A DNA stretch of 23,043 nucleotides, from positions 1-23,043 of the forward strand of contig CAZAPG010000076.1 of assembly GCA_964486935.1 (NCBI GenBank), written 5' to 3'. The notes beneath the pieces are model-generated. The model did no database searches. It had not been told where the DNA came from and saw only the letters and a program-made list of their open reading frames with translations. The position numbers and the translations under genes were made by a program. The DNA comes from CAZAPG01 sp964486935. GTDB lineage: Bacteria; Chloroflexota; Anaerolineae; 4572-78; J111. Below are positions 14,560 through 21,312 of this stretch, one piece after another (within the stretch, counting starts at the first letter, position 1; each line of letters starts with the position of its first letter).

Positions 14560-14589
14560 TTGCCCCTTATTCTTCACACGTGGTAGAAT
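14560..14589 (+). promoter_or_regulatory. Probable promoter of the DUF368 gene
   Basis: TTGCCC (14560-14565), an 18-bp spacer and TAGAAT (14584-14589) lie 38 bp before the ATG at 14628 and just beyond the MITE-like element. Confidence 0.5.
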
Positions 14590-14627
14590 GGTCGCTTGTT
14601 TCCATCCACTAAATCAGGACAAGGTTT

Positions 14628-15593
14628 ATGACTTCAAAAGAACGACGCACAATTAAAGATTACCTGGGGCTGGCGGCCCGAGGGTTTGCCATGGGCGCTG
14701 CCGATGTTGTGCCCGGTGTGTCTGGCGGAACGATGGCCTTTATTCTGGGCATTTATGAAGAGCTGATTAACTCGATTAAAAATCTGCTCAACCCCCAGGC
14801 CTTTCAACTGGCGCTGCGTTTCAAAATCATCCAGGCGCTGGACGTGTTGCCCTGGAAGTTTTTACTGGCTGTTGGCGTTGGTATTTTGGCCGCTATTTTC
14901 TCGCTGGCCCCTTATTTGGAATGGATGCTGATTAACAAGCCGGAGCTTCTCTGGTCGTTCTTTTTTGGATTAGTGGCGGCTTCTATTTATACAGTCAGCC
15001 GGCGGGTTAGCCGCTGGGGGGCTGGCGCCATTGGCGCGGTGATTATTGGCGCCATCGCCGCCTATATTATTGTAGGGTTGGTGCCAACGGAGACGCCCAA
15101 TACCTGGTGGTTTCTGTTTATCAGCGGTTTTATTGCCATTTGCGCCATGATTTTGCCGGGCATCTCCGGCTCGTTTGTTTTGGTGCTGCTGGGCAAATAC
15201 CAGTATGTGCTATCGGCGGTGAACAACCGCGATTTTGTGACCCTGTTTCTGGTGGCCGCCGGCGCCGGGGTGGGGATTGTCAGCTTTGCCCAGGTGTTGA
15301 GCTGGCTGTTTAAGCGATACCACGATTTGACTGTGGCCGTGTTGATTGGGCTGATGGCCGGCTCGCTGCGTAAAATCTGGCCCTGGAAAGAAACCATCAG
15401 AGAAATTATCGACCGCCACGGCGTCCCGGTCCCGGTGGAACAGGTCAACATTTTGCCCCCGGCCTGGAACGGCGAGGTGTTTTTTGCCCTGATTTTGGCG
15501 ATTGTGGGGTTTGCGCTGGTATTTGGCCTGGAATATTGGGCCTCGCGAAAAGAAGCGGCTCAACCCGCCGCGCAGCAGCAGCCGGTTAATTAA
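14628..15593 (+). CDS. DUF368 family polyprenyl-phosphate transporter homologue (PopT-like)
   Basis: A 321-residue polytopic membrane protein. The two family repeats are GAADVVPGVSGGTMAFILGIYEEL near residue 23 (each PGVSGG/PGISGS loop marks a re-entrant segment) and ICAMILPGISGSFVLVLLGKYQ near residue 170. The rest is about nine hydrophobic helices. DUF368 proteins have been reported to return undecaprenyl phosphate across the membrane for reuse in cell-wall synthesis; that role is family knowledge, not seen here. AGGACAAGG is a weak ribosome-binding site. It is a single gene closed by a strong hairpin terminator. Confidence 0.88.
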   Translation: MTSKERRTIKDYLGLAARGFAMGAADVVPGVSGGTMAFILGIYEELINSIKNLLNPQAFQLALRFKIIQALDVLPWKFLLAVGVGILAAIFSLAPYLEWMLINKPELLWSFFFGLVAASIYTVSRRVSRWGAGAIGAVIIGAIAAYIIVGLVPTETPNTWWFLFISGFIAICAMILPGISGSFVLVLLGKYQYVLSAVNNRDFVTLFLVAAGAGVGIVSFAQVLSWLFKRYHDLTVAVLIGLMAGSLRKIWPWKETIREIIDRHGVPVPVEQVNILPPAWNGEVFFALILAIVGFALVFGLEYWASRKEAAQPAAQQQPVN

Positions 15594-15600
15594 ACCAAAA

Positions 15601-15629
15601 AGCCGCCGGGCAATCGGCGGCTTTTTTTA
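15601..15629. terminator. Bidirectional intrinsic terminator
   Basis: AGCCGCCG, loop GGCAAT, CGGCGGCT, followed by TTTTTTTATT on the plus strand and preceded by AAAA (TTTT on the minus strand). It lies between the convergent DUF368 gene and the MerR-type gene and can serve both. Confidence 0.92.
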
Positions 15630-16532
15630 TTCCGGTGGAAACATCGGTTTGGGGTGGTGGGGTTGCTGTTGCGTTGGGGCTTGCTGCGGATACCCCCCGG
15701 CCTGTGGGGGCTGGCCGGGCTGTTTGAGTTGCGGCCCGCGGCCAGTATCTACTTTGCGCCGCTGGGGCGCGGTGATAATTTGCGTTCCGCCCCGGCCAAA
15801 CAGCATTCCCAGGCAGCCCGGTTTGGCTTCAATGGTTTTTATCTGCGGGGTATCTACCGAGCGAGCCGTGGCAATAGCCTCGGTGGCCAGTTGGCTGGCG
15901 CTGGCAATTTTTGACTCTAACTCCTGGCGCAGGGCCTCTCGCCGCCACTCTTCTTCCTGCCGAGATTTAGAGATTTCTCGCTCGACTTCCAAAATGCGCT
16001 CGCGCAGGCGGCTGTTTTCTTCCTTTAAGTTAAAGTTGTCTTGCAGCAGCACGCCCAATAGTTCTCGATTGGCGGCCTGGCTGTTGAGAATACTTTTTTG
16101 GCTATCCGAAAGCGCAACCAGCGTGTTGGTCAAAAAAGCAATCGCCGGCGAGTCGCTGGCGCTGTGGGCAATTAACGCCCGTTCATCATCGTCAAATTCA
16201 TTGTCGTCCAGCAACTCATTCAGGTTTTCAAAGGCGGCCATATCTTTCATTTCATTTGCCTCAGCGGGCGGGCGCTGTGGCCTGGCGTGATGCCCATTGA
16301 GTTGTTGTCGTACCTGGTCGTATGTCATCCCCTGGCTCATTAGCTCTTTTATTAGAAATAAAATATTAACATCCCTATCGGTATAGCGACGGTGGCTGCG
16401 GCCCTTATCAGAGCTGGCCTCGGCTGACAAATAATCATTAAATTCATCGGACCAGCGACGCAGCGTAGCCGAAGAAATATCCAATTCTTTAGCCACAACC
16501 TGAGGCGACCTCAGCACAGATTGCTCACTCAT
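15627..16532 (-). CDS. MerR-type HTH protein with long coiled coil
   Basis: A 301-residue protein with a MerR-like winged helix at residues about 8-78 (VVAKELDISSATLRRW, HRRYTDRDVNILFLIKELMSQGMTYDQVR), an acidic linker (LLDDNEFDDDE), a coiled coil at about 155-225 (NLKEENSRLRERILEVEREISK), and a disordered Gln/Pro-rich tail (QQAPTQQQPHHP). The CLGMLFGRGG stretch before the tail is hydrophobic. No ligand-binding domain of a classical MerR is present. The layout recalls RacA-type DNA-anchoring proteins, but that is only architectural similarity. It follows the DUF1232 gene by 16 bp and is probably co-transcribed. AGGCAGG precedes the ATG. Confidence 0.82.
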   Translation of the reverse strand: MSEQSVLRSPQVVAKELDISSATLRRWSDEFNDYLSAEASSDKGRSHRRYTDRDVNILFLIKELMSQGMTYDQVRQQLNGHHARPQRPPAEANEMKDMAAFENLNELLDDNEFDDDERALIAHSASDSPAIAFLTNTLVALSDSQKSILNSQAANRELLGVLLQDNFNLKEENSRLRERILEVEREISKSRQEEEWRREALRQELESKIASASQLATEAIATARSVDTPQIKTIEAKPGCLGMLFGRGGTQIITAPQRRKVDTGRGPQLKQPGQPPQAGGYPQQAPTQQQPHHPKPMFPPE

Positions 16533-16548
16533 TTACAAAACCTGCCTG

Positions 16549-16920
16549 TTAATCCTCACCCACTACGCGGTAGGTGGTATCTACGGTTTCGTCATCGTTT
16601 TTGTAAAAATCGTCCCCGTATTCCAGCTTTTTAGTATAATAATCTACAATTTCCGGCGGGCACAGCCGCACAAACAGGGCCATTCCCAGCAAAACCACTC
16701 CCAGGTCATCCAATTGACCAAAGCCCAATATCACATCGGGCAAAAAGTCAATGGGCGAGATAAGATACAATAATGAAATGGGAATTACTGATTTTGATAA
16801 TAGCGATACTCGGCGGTCGGTAAAAAGCGCCCAAACCAACTTTAACTGCTTCAGCATACCGGTTAGCATATTTAGCTGTTTTTCATGCTTATCAATAGAA
16901 ACTGGCTTGTTATTGCTCAT
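16549..16920 (-). CDS. DUF1232 (YkvA-like) membrane-associated protein
   Basis: A 123-residue protein with the DUF1232 core at about residues 45-80: VIPISLLYLISPIDFLPDVI followed by GQLDDLGVVLLGMALFV. This gives two hydrophobic helices with the conserved SPIDFLPD and DD motifs. The N-terminus is charged and the C-terminus acidic. The function of the family is not established. CAGGAGATA lies at good distance before the ATG. First gene of a two-gene unit with the MerR-type coiled-coil protein. Confidence 0.88.
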   Translation of the reverse strand: MSNNKPVSIDKHEKQLNMLTGMLKQLKLVWALFTDRRVSLLSKSVIPISLLYLISPIDFLPDVILGFGQLDDLGVVLLGMALFVRLCPPEIVDYYTKKLEYGDDFYKNDDETVDTTYRVVGED

Positions 16921-16978
16921 TAGTATCTCCTGAATAAAAATATGGTTAAGGCAAATTTAGAATTGCCTGGCCCCTGCT

Positions 16979-16984
16979 ATTATA
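16979..16984 (-). promoter_or_regulatory. -10 element for the DUF1232/MerR unit
   Basis: A perfect minus-strand TATAAT lies about 59 bp before the DUF1232 ATG. The -35 is weak (CAAAGA, plus 17002-17007, 17-bp spacer). The expected leader contains a small hairpin AGGCAA/TTGCCT (16949-16968). Confidence 0.5.
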
Positions 16985-17030
16985 CGCTTCTAATGCCGAT
17001 ATCTTTGCCCGACGCCCATAACAATCTGAA

Positions 17031-17180
17031 ATTATAGACTCGACTCGTGATTCCTGCAATTGAAATCGCTCACAAAATAAAACTACTTGCGTTTTACGAA
17101 TATACGCTTACCCTACCCACCAATCTGTGAGCGATTTAAGCGGCGGTCAATCTATAATCATTACGGCCCATGAGCGATTT
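17031..17180. repeat. Nested inverted repeats and three TGAGCGATTT boxes in a divergent promoter region
   Basis: AAATCGCTCACA (17063-17074) is the exact complement of TGTGAGCGATTT (17126-17137). Outside it, ATTATAGA (17031-17038) pairs with TCTATAAT (17151-17158). A third TGAGCGATTT lies at 17171-17180, directly before the -35 of the downstream gene. TATACGCTT is also repeated at 16981-16989 and 17101-17109. No gene is seen in 16921-17231. This could be an operator set or a structured RNA. Confidence 0.7.
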
Positions 17181-17195
17181 TACGCCCATCCGCTT

Positions 17196-17224
17196 TTGGT
17201 ACGGTTATGGCTTAAGGTTATAAT
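17196..17224 (+). promoter_or_regulatory. Promoter of the helicase-associated gene, placed for a leaderless mRNA
   Basis: TTGGTA (17196-17201), a 17-bp spacer and TATAAT (17219-17224). The ATG at 17232 is only 7 bases beyond the -10 box, so transcription should begin at or next to the A of the start codon. Confidence 0.65.
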
Positions 17225-17231
17225 TATTTTT

Positions 17232-18941
17232 ATGAAAACGCTGCGCCAATCGTTAATTGATTATGAAATGGCCCAGCTTCAGGCCATTGCCAATTGCCGG
17301 GTTGTGCCGCTCAATACCACCGACCAGGCCGAGGCAATCAACCAGCTCGCCGAAGCCTTGCTCTCGCCTGTAGCCACGGCCATAGCCCTGGACGATTTAG
17401 CCGCCGATGAAAAAGAGGCGCTTGAATTTTTGCTAAAACAGGGCGGGCAGATTGAGTTGCCCCGCTTCACCCGCCAATACGGAACCATCCGCCACATGGG
17501 ACCGGCCCGGCTAGAGCGAGAACGCCCCTGGGAAAGTCCGGCCAACCCCACCGAGGCGCTCTGGTATCGCGGGTTAATTTTTACGGCCTTTCAGGTAACG
17601 CCGCAGGGGGGGCAAGAAATTATCTACATTCCCAGCGACATGCTGCCGCTGCTCTCGCCAACCATAACCACCCCTAAAAGTTTGCCGCCAAAAACGCTCA
17701 AAGTGGCCCAGGCCACCACCCCTACCGTCATCATCAATGGCCAAAACCGGCTGCGAGAGAATTTTTTCAGCTTACTGGTCTACCTGCAAACCACGCCGGT
17801 AAAGCTGCAAGCCAATCACCAAATTCCTGCCGCCACCCGGCAGGCCATGACCGGCCGGTTGCTGCCTCCACTCACCCCCACCTTTACCCCGGCCGACGAG
17901 CTGGATTTTCTACTGCATCTGGGTCAACGCGTCGAGCTAATTAAAATAGCGCGCGGACACCTGCGCCCGGAACGAGACCCGGTGCGAAGCTGGCTGCAAG
18001 CCGACCCGGCCGAGCAAAATCGGTTATTGCAAAATGGCTGGCGCGCCGACCCCACCTGGAATGATTTATGGCGCGTGCCGGGGCTGATGCCACAGCCCAC
18101 CGGCTGGGAAAACAGCCCGCTCCGGGCGCGCTCTAAAATTTTGGGCTACCTGGAACAACTCGACACGCCGGCAGACGACTGGGTTTCAATTGACAGCTTT
18201 GTTACCACCATCAAAAGCGTTGATCCTGATTTTCAGCGGCCTAACGGCGATTACGAAAGCTGGTATATAAAAGATGCCGCCGGCAATTTTTTAATGGGCT
18301 TTGAACACTGGGACCAAATAGAGGGCGGGCTAATTCGCTATGTGTTGACCCACATTCTGCTGCTGCTGGGCGTGGTTGAGCTGGGCAGCCCCTCGGAAAC
18401 CAGTATGCCAACCAGCTTCAGGTTGACACCCGCAGGCAGGGCTTTTTTGGCCGGCCAGCCATTTCACCCCCAACTGCCCGCGCGCCCTGCTCATTTCCGG
18501 GTCGATAATAATTTTCGGGTTCGCGTGCCGGGGTCGGCCAGCCTGTACGACCGCTTTCAACTGGCCCGCTTTTCAGAGCTGGATAGCCGCGAGACCAATC
18601 GGGCAATCTACCTGATTACCCGCGCCAGCATCAGCCGGGCCATAAAAAATGGCGTTACCGCCGACCAAATGATGGCCTTTTTAACGCGAGTTACAAACAA
18701 CCAGATTCCGCTAAAGATAGTGGAAACTATCCGCACCTGGAGCACACGCTACGCCACCGTTCAATTAGAACAAGCCACGCTGCTACACCTAAAAGAGCCA
18801 CAGCTAGCGGCTGAAATTCAACATCATCCCCAGCTTGGCCCGCTGCTGGGCGAAAAGCTTAACCCCACAACCATTTTAGTGCCGGCCGACAACGTGAGCC
18901 AGGTGCGCCGGCTGCTCATTGAGCTGGGGTATCTGGAGTAA
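17232..18941 (+). CDS. Helicase-associated (XPB/Ssl2-like, Helicase_C_3-type) domain protein without helicase motor
   Basis: A 569-residue protein. The N-terminal part (MKTLRQSLIDYEMAQLQAIA; ALDDLAADEKEALEFLLKQG) resembles the winged-helix pair found before XPB/Ssl2-like helicase-associated domains. The C-terminal 150 residues (FRVDNNFRVRVPG, LYDRFQLARFSELDS, YLITRASISRAIKNGVT, LIELGYLE) fit the Helicase_C_3 pattern. No Walker A, DEAD/DEAH or other helicase motifs are present, so it is not a helicase itself. The frame is open 35 codons upstream from a GTG, but the ATG at 17232 fits the promoter. There is no ribosome-binding site, consistent with leaderless translation. It is convergent with the VOC gene, only 4 bp away. 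Function unknown. Confidence 0.72.
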   Translation: MKTLRQSLIDYEMAQLQAIANCRVVPLNTTDQAEAINQLAEALLSPVATAIALDDLAADEKEALEFLLKQGGQIELPRFTRQYGTIRHMGPARLERERPWESPANPTEALWYRGLIFTAFQVTPQGGQEIIYIPSDMLPLLSPTITTPKSLPPKTLKVAQATTPTVIINGQNRLRENFFSLLVYLQTTPVKLQANHQIPAATRQAMTGRLLPPLTPTFTPADELDFLLHLGQRVELIKIARGHLRPERDPVRSWLQADPAEQNRLLQNGWRADPTWNDLWRVPGLMPQPTGWENSPLRARSKILGYLEQLDTPADDWVSIDSFVTTIKSVDPDFQRPNGDYESWYIKDAAGNFLMGFEHWDQIEGGLIRYVLTHILLLLGVVELGSPSETSMPTSFRLTPAGRAFLAGQPFHPQLPARPAHFRVDNNFRVRVPGSASLYDRFQLARFSELDSRETNRAIYLITRASISRAIKNGVTADQMMAFLTRVTNNQIPLKIVETIRTWSTRYATVQLEQATLLHLKEPQLAAEIQHHPQLGPLLGEKLNPTTILVPADNVSQVRRLLIELGYLE

Positions 18942-18945
18942 AAAT

Positions 18946-19341
18946 CTACATGCCCCAGGTTTGGGCGGTGGCTACTTCTAAACTGTTGCCGGCCGGGTCT
19001 CTAAAGTAAATAGATACCCCGCCCGAAGGCCAGACAACTTCGGCCTCGATGGGCGTGTTATTTTGGCGCAGATGTTCGCGCCAGGAGTCAATTTTATGGG
19101 GAGCTATGGCAAAAGCCACGTGGCCGGGGCCATGCGCGCCGTGAGTGGGAACGTTGCCGGTAGGTTGAATGGTTTGCCGTGGGTTAAACAACAGCAACAT
19201 ACTCCGGCCCAGGTTAAAGAAAACGTGTCTATCTTTAACGCTGGAGAATGGCTTAATGCCTAAAATTTGGCTGTAGAATTTCTCGGCAGCTTCCAGATTG
19301 TCAACATACAAACAGGTTTCTAAAATTCCTTCGATTAACAT
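18946..19341 (-). CDS. Small VOC family protein
   Basis: A 131-residue single vicinal-oxygen-chelate protein: ETCLYVDNLEAAEKFYSQILG opens the first module, GPGHVAFAI the second, and SIYFRDPAGNSLEVATA closes it with the usual Glu. Such proteins act as dimers in glyoxalase, fosfomycin-resistance or similar metal reactions; nothing here picks one. The ATG at 19339-19341 is chosen because GGAGG lies 11 nt upstream, whereas a TTG three codons earlier is too close to it. It is unrelated in position to the VOC genes at 7438-10871. Confidence 0.85.
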   Translation of the reverse strand: MLIEGILETCLYVDNLEAAEKFYSQILGIKPFSSVKDRHVFFNLGRSMLLLFNPRQTIQPTGNVPTHGAHGPGHVAFAIAPHKIDSWREHLRQNNTPIEAEVVWPSGGVSIYFRDPAGNSLEVATAQTWGM

Positions 19342-19393
19342 ATTTATCAATGCCTCCGGCTCAAATGAAAATTAGCATATTTGCAAGGCTTAA

Positions 19394-19406
19394 CCACATT
19401 TTGTGG
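19394..19406. repeat. Short perfect hairpin CCACA-TTT-TGTGG
   Basis: A 5-bp perfect stem in the divergent gap between the small VOC gene and the next operon. It might be an operator half-pair or a leader hairpin of the VOC gene. Nothing else is seen in 19342-19445. Confidence 0.35.
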
Positions 19407-19445
19407 CGAGCGCTTTTTCAGGCCTATATATTGTGTTATGTCTAC

Positions 19446-19474
19446 TTTACAGCTATACTTACCTATGGTATACT
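19446..19474 (+). promoter_or_regulatory. Promoter of the DUF6754 / DWL-repeat operon
   Basis: TTTACA (19446-19451), a 17-bp spacer and TATACT (19469-19474). Start expected near 19481, leaving a leader of about 120 bases. A second TATACT at 19454-19459 has no clear partner. Confidence 0.7.
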
Positions 19475-19602
19475 GACCCATGAACGTTACATAATAGGGG
19501 CAATAGCGATATTTGACAACTCCACTAACGGTTGCGCCCGCAATTTTTAACCATCGGGGCGCAAAACGCACCGCAAATCTGCCCAATTTTTGGATAATCT
19601 CT

Positions 19603-19869
19603 ATGAATTCGGACGCCTTTACCGAGCAGATAGCCAACAAAATTTCTGATCTGGGCCTGACAATGCCGGCCATTTTTTTGTTAGAAGCCCACAAACCCCT
19701 GGCTTTTGTTGGAAGCCAACTGCTGCTGGCGAGCCAACCAATACTCGATATTTTTTTGCCTAAAAACTTTGTTGGCAACAGCGCCAACCTTTTGGCAGAC
19801 TCCGGCCAGTTGGAACAGCTTATTTTAAAGTTAGAAGCATCTGCGGTATCTGGCAAAGGTAAAAAATAG
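19603..19869 (+). CDS. Small protein of unknown function, first gene of the DWL operon
   Basis: I do not recognise a named family. The 88-residue protein from the ATG at 19603 is rich in Leu/Ala, with a hydrophobic centre (MPAIFLLEAHKPLAFVGSQL, then LLASQPILDIFLP) and a charged, probably helical end (GQLEQLILKLEAS). The centre could be one membrane-associated hairpin. An in-frame TTG at 19513 would add 30 residues; neither start has a good ribosome-binding site, and the ATG is preferred. It ends 25 bp before the DUF6754-like gene in the same direction. The minus-strand frame across the same DNA has no recognisable protein character. Confidence 0.65.
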   Translation: MNSDAFTEQIANKISDLGLTMPAIFLLEAHKPLAFVGSQLLLASQPILDIFLPKNFVGNSANLLADSGQLEQLILKLEASAVSGKGKK

Positions 19870-19894
19870 TTGTCCATCAGGTTCTATCATACCC

Positions 19895-20644
19895 ATGAGC
19901 GGAGACACCCTTATTTTTACGCTGGTTTTACTGTTAATATTTTTGGGCCTTATTCTGTTTTTTGTGGCGCGGGTTAGGGCCGGCCATCAGCCGCAATTGC
20001 GCCAAATTGATGGATTTGAGGCGCTGCAAGGCTTTACCAGCAAAGCCATCGAGGCCGGACGCCCGCTGCACCTTTCGTTGGGGGTTGGCAGCATGACCAA
20101 CCAATCTACAGCCGACAGCCTGGCCGGATTATCGGTGTTAAACTATCTGGCCGAACAAGCCAGGGTGACGGGTGGGCATCCAACCGTTTCCATGGCCGAC
20201 CCAACCGTGATGTTGTTTGCCCAAAATGCCGTTAAAGCCGCCCATAGCGACGATGCTCAACAAATTGAAGCAGCTTACCGCCACATTCGCTGGATAGCGC
20301 CGCAGCCGGCAGCCTATGCCGCCGGGGTAATGAGTCTGCTTGGTATAGAAAATGTAGAAACCAATGTAATGATTGGTAATTTTGGTGACGAGTACCTGTT
20401 GATGGGTGAAGCCACTACTCGCAAAAATATTCCGCAGGTAGGTGGCGCCAGTACTCCTGAGACGTTGCCTTTTGTTTACGCTACGGCTCAAAAAAATGCC
20501 CTGTTGGGTGAAGAAATTTACGCTGCCGGAGCTTATTTGCAAAAACTACCGGCTCATCTGGCCAGTTTGTTGGCTCAAGATACTATGCGCTGGTTGGTTG
20601 CCTTGACAATTTTGGGCGGGGTAATTGCCGCATCGGTGAGGTAA
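19895..20644 (+). CDS. DUF6754-like membrane-anchored protein
   Basis: A 249-residue protein with one membrane helix at residues 5-26 (FTLVLLLIFLGLILFFVA), a large soluble domain, and a second helix at the very end (WLVALTILGGVIAAS). The soluble part contains GRPLHLSLGVGSMTNQSTAD, SMADPTVMLFAQNAV, and NVMIGNFGDEYLLMGE, which I associate with DUF6754, a family of unknown function seen in Chloroflexota. The ends facing the membrane suggest the domain lies flat between two anchors. It is followed after 2 bp by a six-helix protein, so the two are probably translated together. Confidence 0.68.
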   Translation: MSGDTLIFTLVLLLIFLGLILFFVARVRAGHQPQLRQIDGFEALQGFTSKAIEAGRPLHLSLGVGSMTNQSTADSLAGLSVLNYLAEQARVTGGHPTVSMADPTVMLFAQNAVKAAHSDDAQQIEAAYRHIRWIAPQPAAYAAGVMSLLGIENVETNVMIGNFGDEYLLMGEATTRKNIPQVGGASTPETLPFVYATAQKNALLGEEIYAAGAYLQKLPAHLASLLAQDTMRWLVALTILGGVIAASVR

Positions 20645-20646
20645 TT

Positions 20647-21306
20647 ATGGCCAGAATAGGACACATATTGACCACCGTTGTGGCTATTGCAGCCGGTTTA
20701 TTTGTGCTGGCCGATTTATTTGTATCGCAGTGGCCCGCCGAAATTTTTGGTATCAGTGGTTTGAAACAAGCTATTGCAGGTATTAGTAACCTGTTTATTG
20801 GCTGGGTGTCTATTGTGGTGGCCTTTGCTCTTTTTTTGGGCTTTTTTAATGTTATCAGCGTGCATATGCATAAAATTCGCGCTCAAAAATCAAGTTCTAT
20901 TTACAGCGGGGTGTTGTTGGCTTCGCTGCTGATTACATTGGGCGCAGGTTTTGTATCGGGAGGCCCCAACTCTGGCCAAAGCCTGTTTATATTTGAGTTT
21001 TTTTTGCAGCCGTTGCAGGCCACGCTCTTTTCATTACTGGCTTTGTTCATTGCTACGGCTGCCTTCAGAGCCTTCCGCATCCGTAATCTTGAAACCTTTT
21101 TTATGGTATTATTTGCGGTAATTGTTTTACTGGGACAAATCCCCCTGGGTATTTATCTCTGGTCAGAATTCCCGGTAATAAAAGATTGGATATTGAATGT
21201 ACCAACCCTGGCCGGTGTTAGAGGCATTTTGTTAGGCGTCGCATTGGGAACCATTGCCACCGGCCTGCGAATATTAATTGGGGCTGACCGCCCCTACGCG
21301 GATTAA
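20647..21306 (+). CDS. Six-helix integral membrane protein of unknown function
   Basis: A 219-residue protein that is almost entirely hydrophobic. The helices are at about residues 7-25, 47-70, 85-104, 116-138, 146-167 and 190-210. A basic cytoplasmic loop follows the second helix (HMHKIRAQKSSS), and short charged loops separate the others (RAFRIRNLE). I recognise no transporter motif. GGTGAGG gives a good ribosome-binding site overlapping the end of the DUF6754-like gene (2-bp gap). The next gene starts 6 bp after its stop. The tight spacing suggests that the three products form one membrane assembly. Confidence 0.8.
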   Translation: MARIGHILTTVVAIAAGLFVLADLFVSQWPAEIFGISGLKQAIAGISNLFIGWVSIVVAFALFLGFFNVISVHMHKIRAQKSSSIYSGVLLASLLITLGAGFVSGGPNSGQSLFIFEFFLQPLQATLFSLLALFIATAAFRAFRIRNLETFFMVLFAVIVLLGQIPLGIYLWSEFPVIKDWILNVPTLAGVRGILLGVALGTIATGLRILIGADRPYAD

Positions 21307-21312
21307 AGTATC

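Noticed and set aside
13360..14577. Long open frame on the minus strand (about 405 codons) opposite the LLM oxidoreductase gene
   Set aside because: It is antisense to a clear LLM protein, has no recognisable motif, and runs through the MITE-like element; it is explained by high GC content.
15627..16532. Classical metal- or drug-sensing MerR regulator
   Set aside because: Only the DNA-binding head matches. There is no cysteine-rich or GyrI-like ligand domain, and the remainder is coiled coil and low-complexity tail.
17127..17231. 35-codon N-terminal extension of the helicase-associated protein from a GTG start
   Set aside because: It would place the start inside the inverted repeat and upstream of the promoter at 17196-17224. 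The ATG at 17232 begins the conserved helical part.
17232..18941. Functional DNA helicase
   Set aside because: No Walker A or DEAH-type motifs are present. Only the accessory domains that flank XPB/Ssl2-like helicases can be seen.
19347..19877. Minus-strand frame of about 176 codons
   Set aside because: It overlaps the operon promoter and the small plus-strand gene, and its composition (many Lys/Ser/Arg, no motif) is not protein-like.
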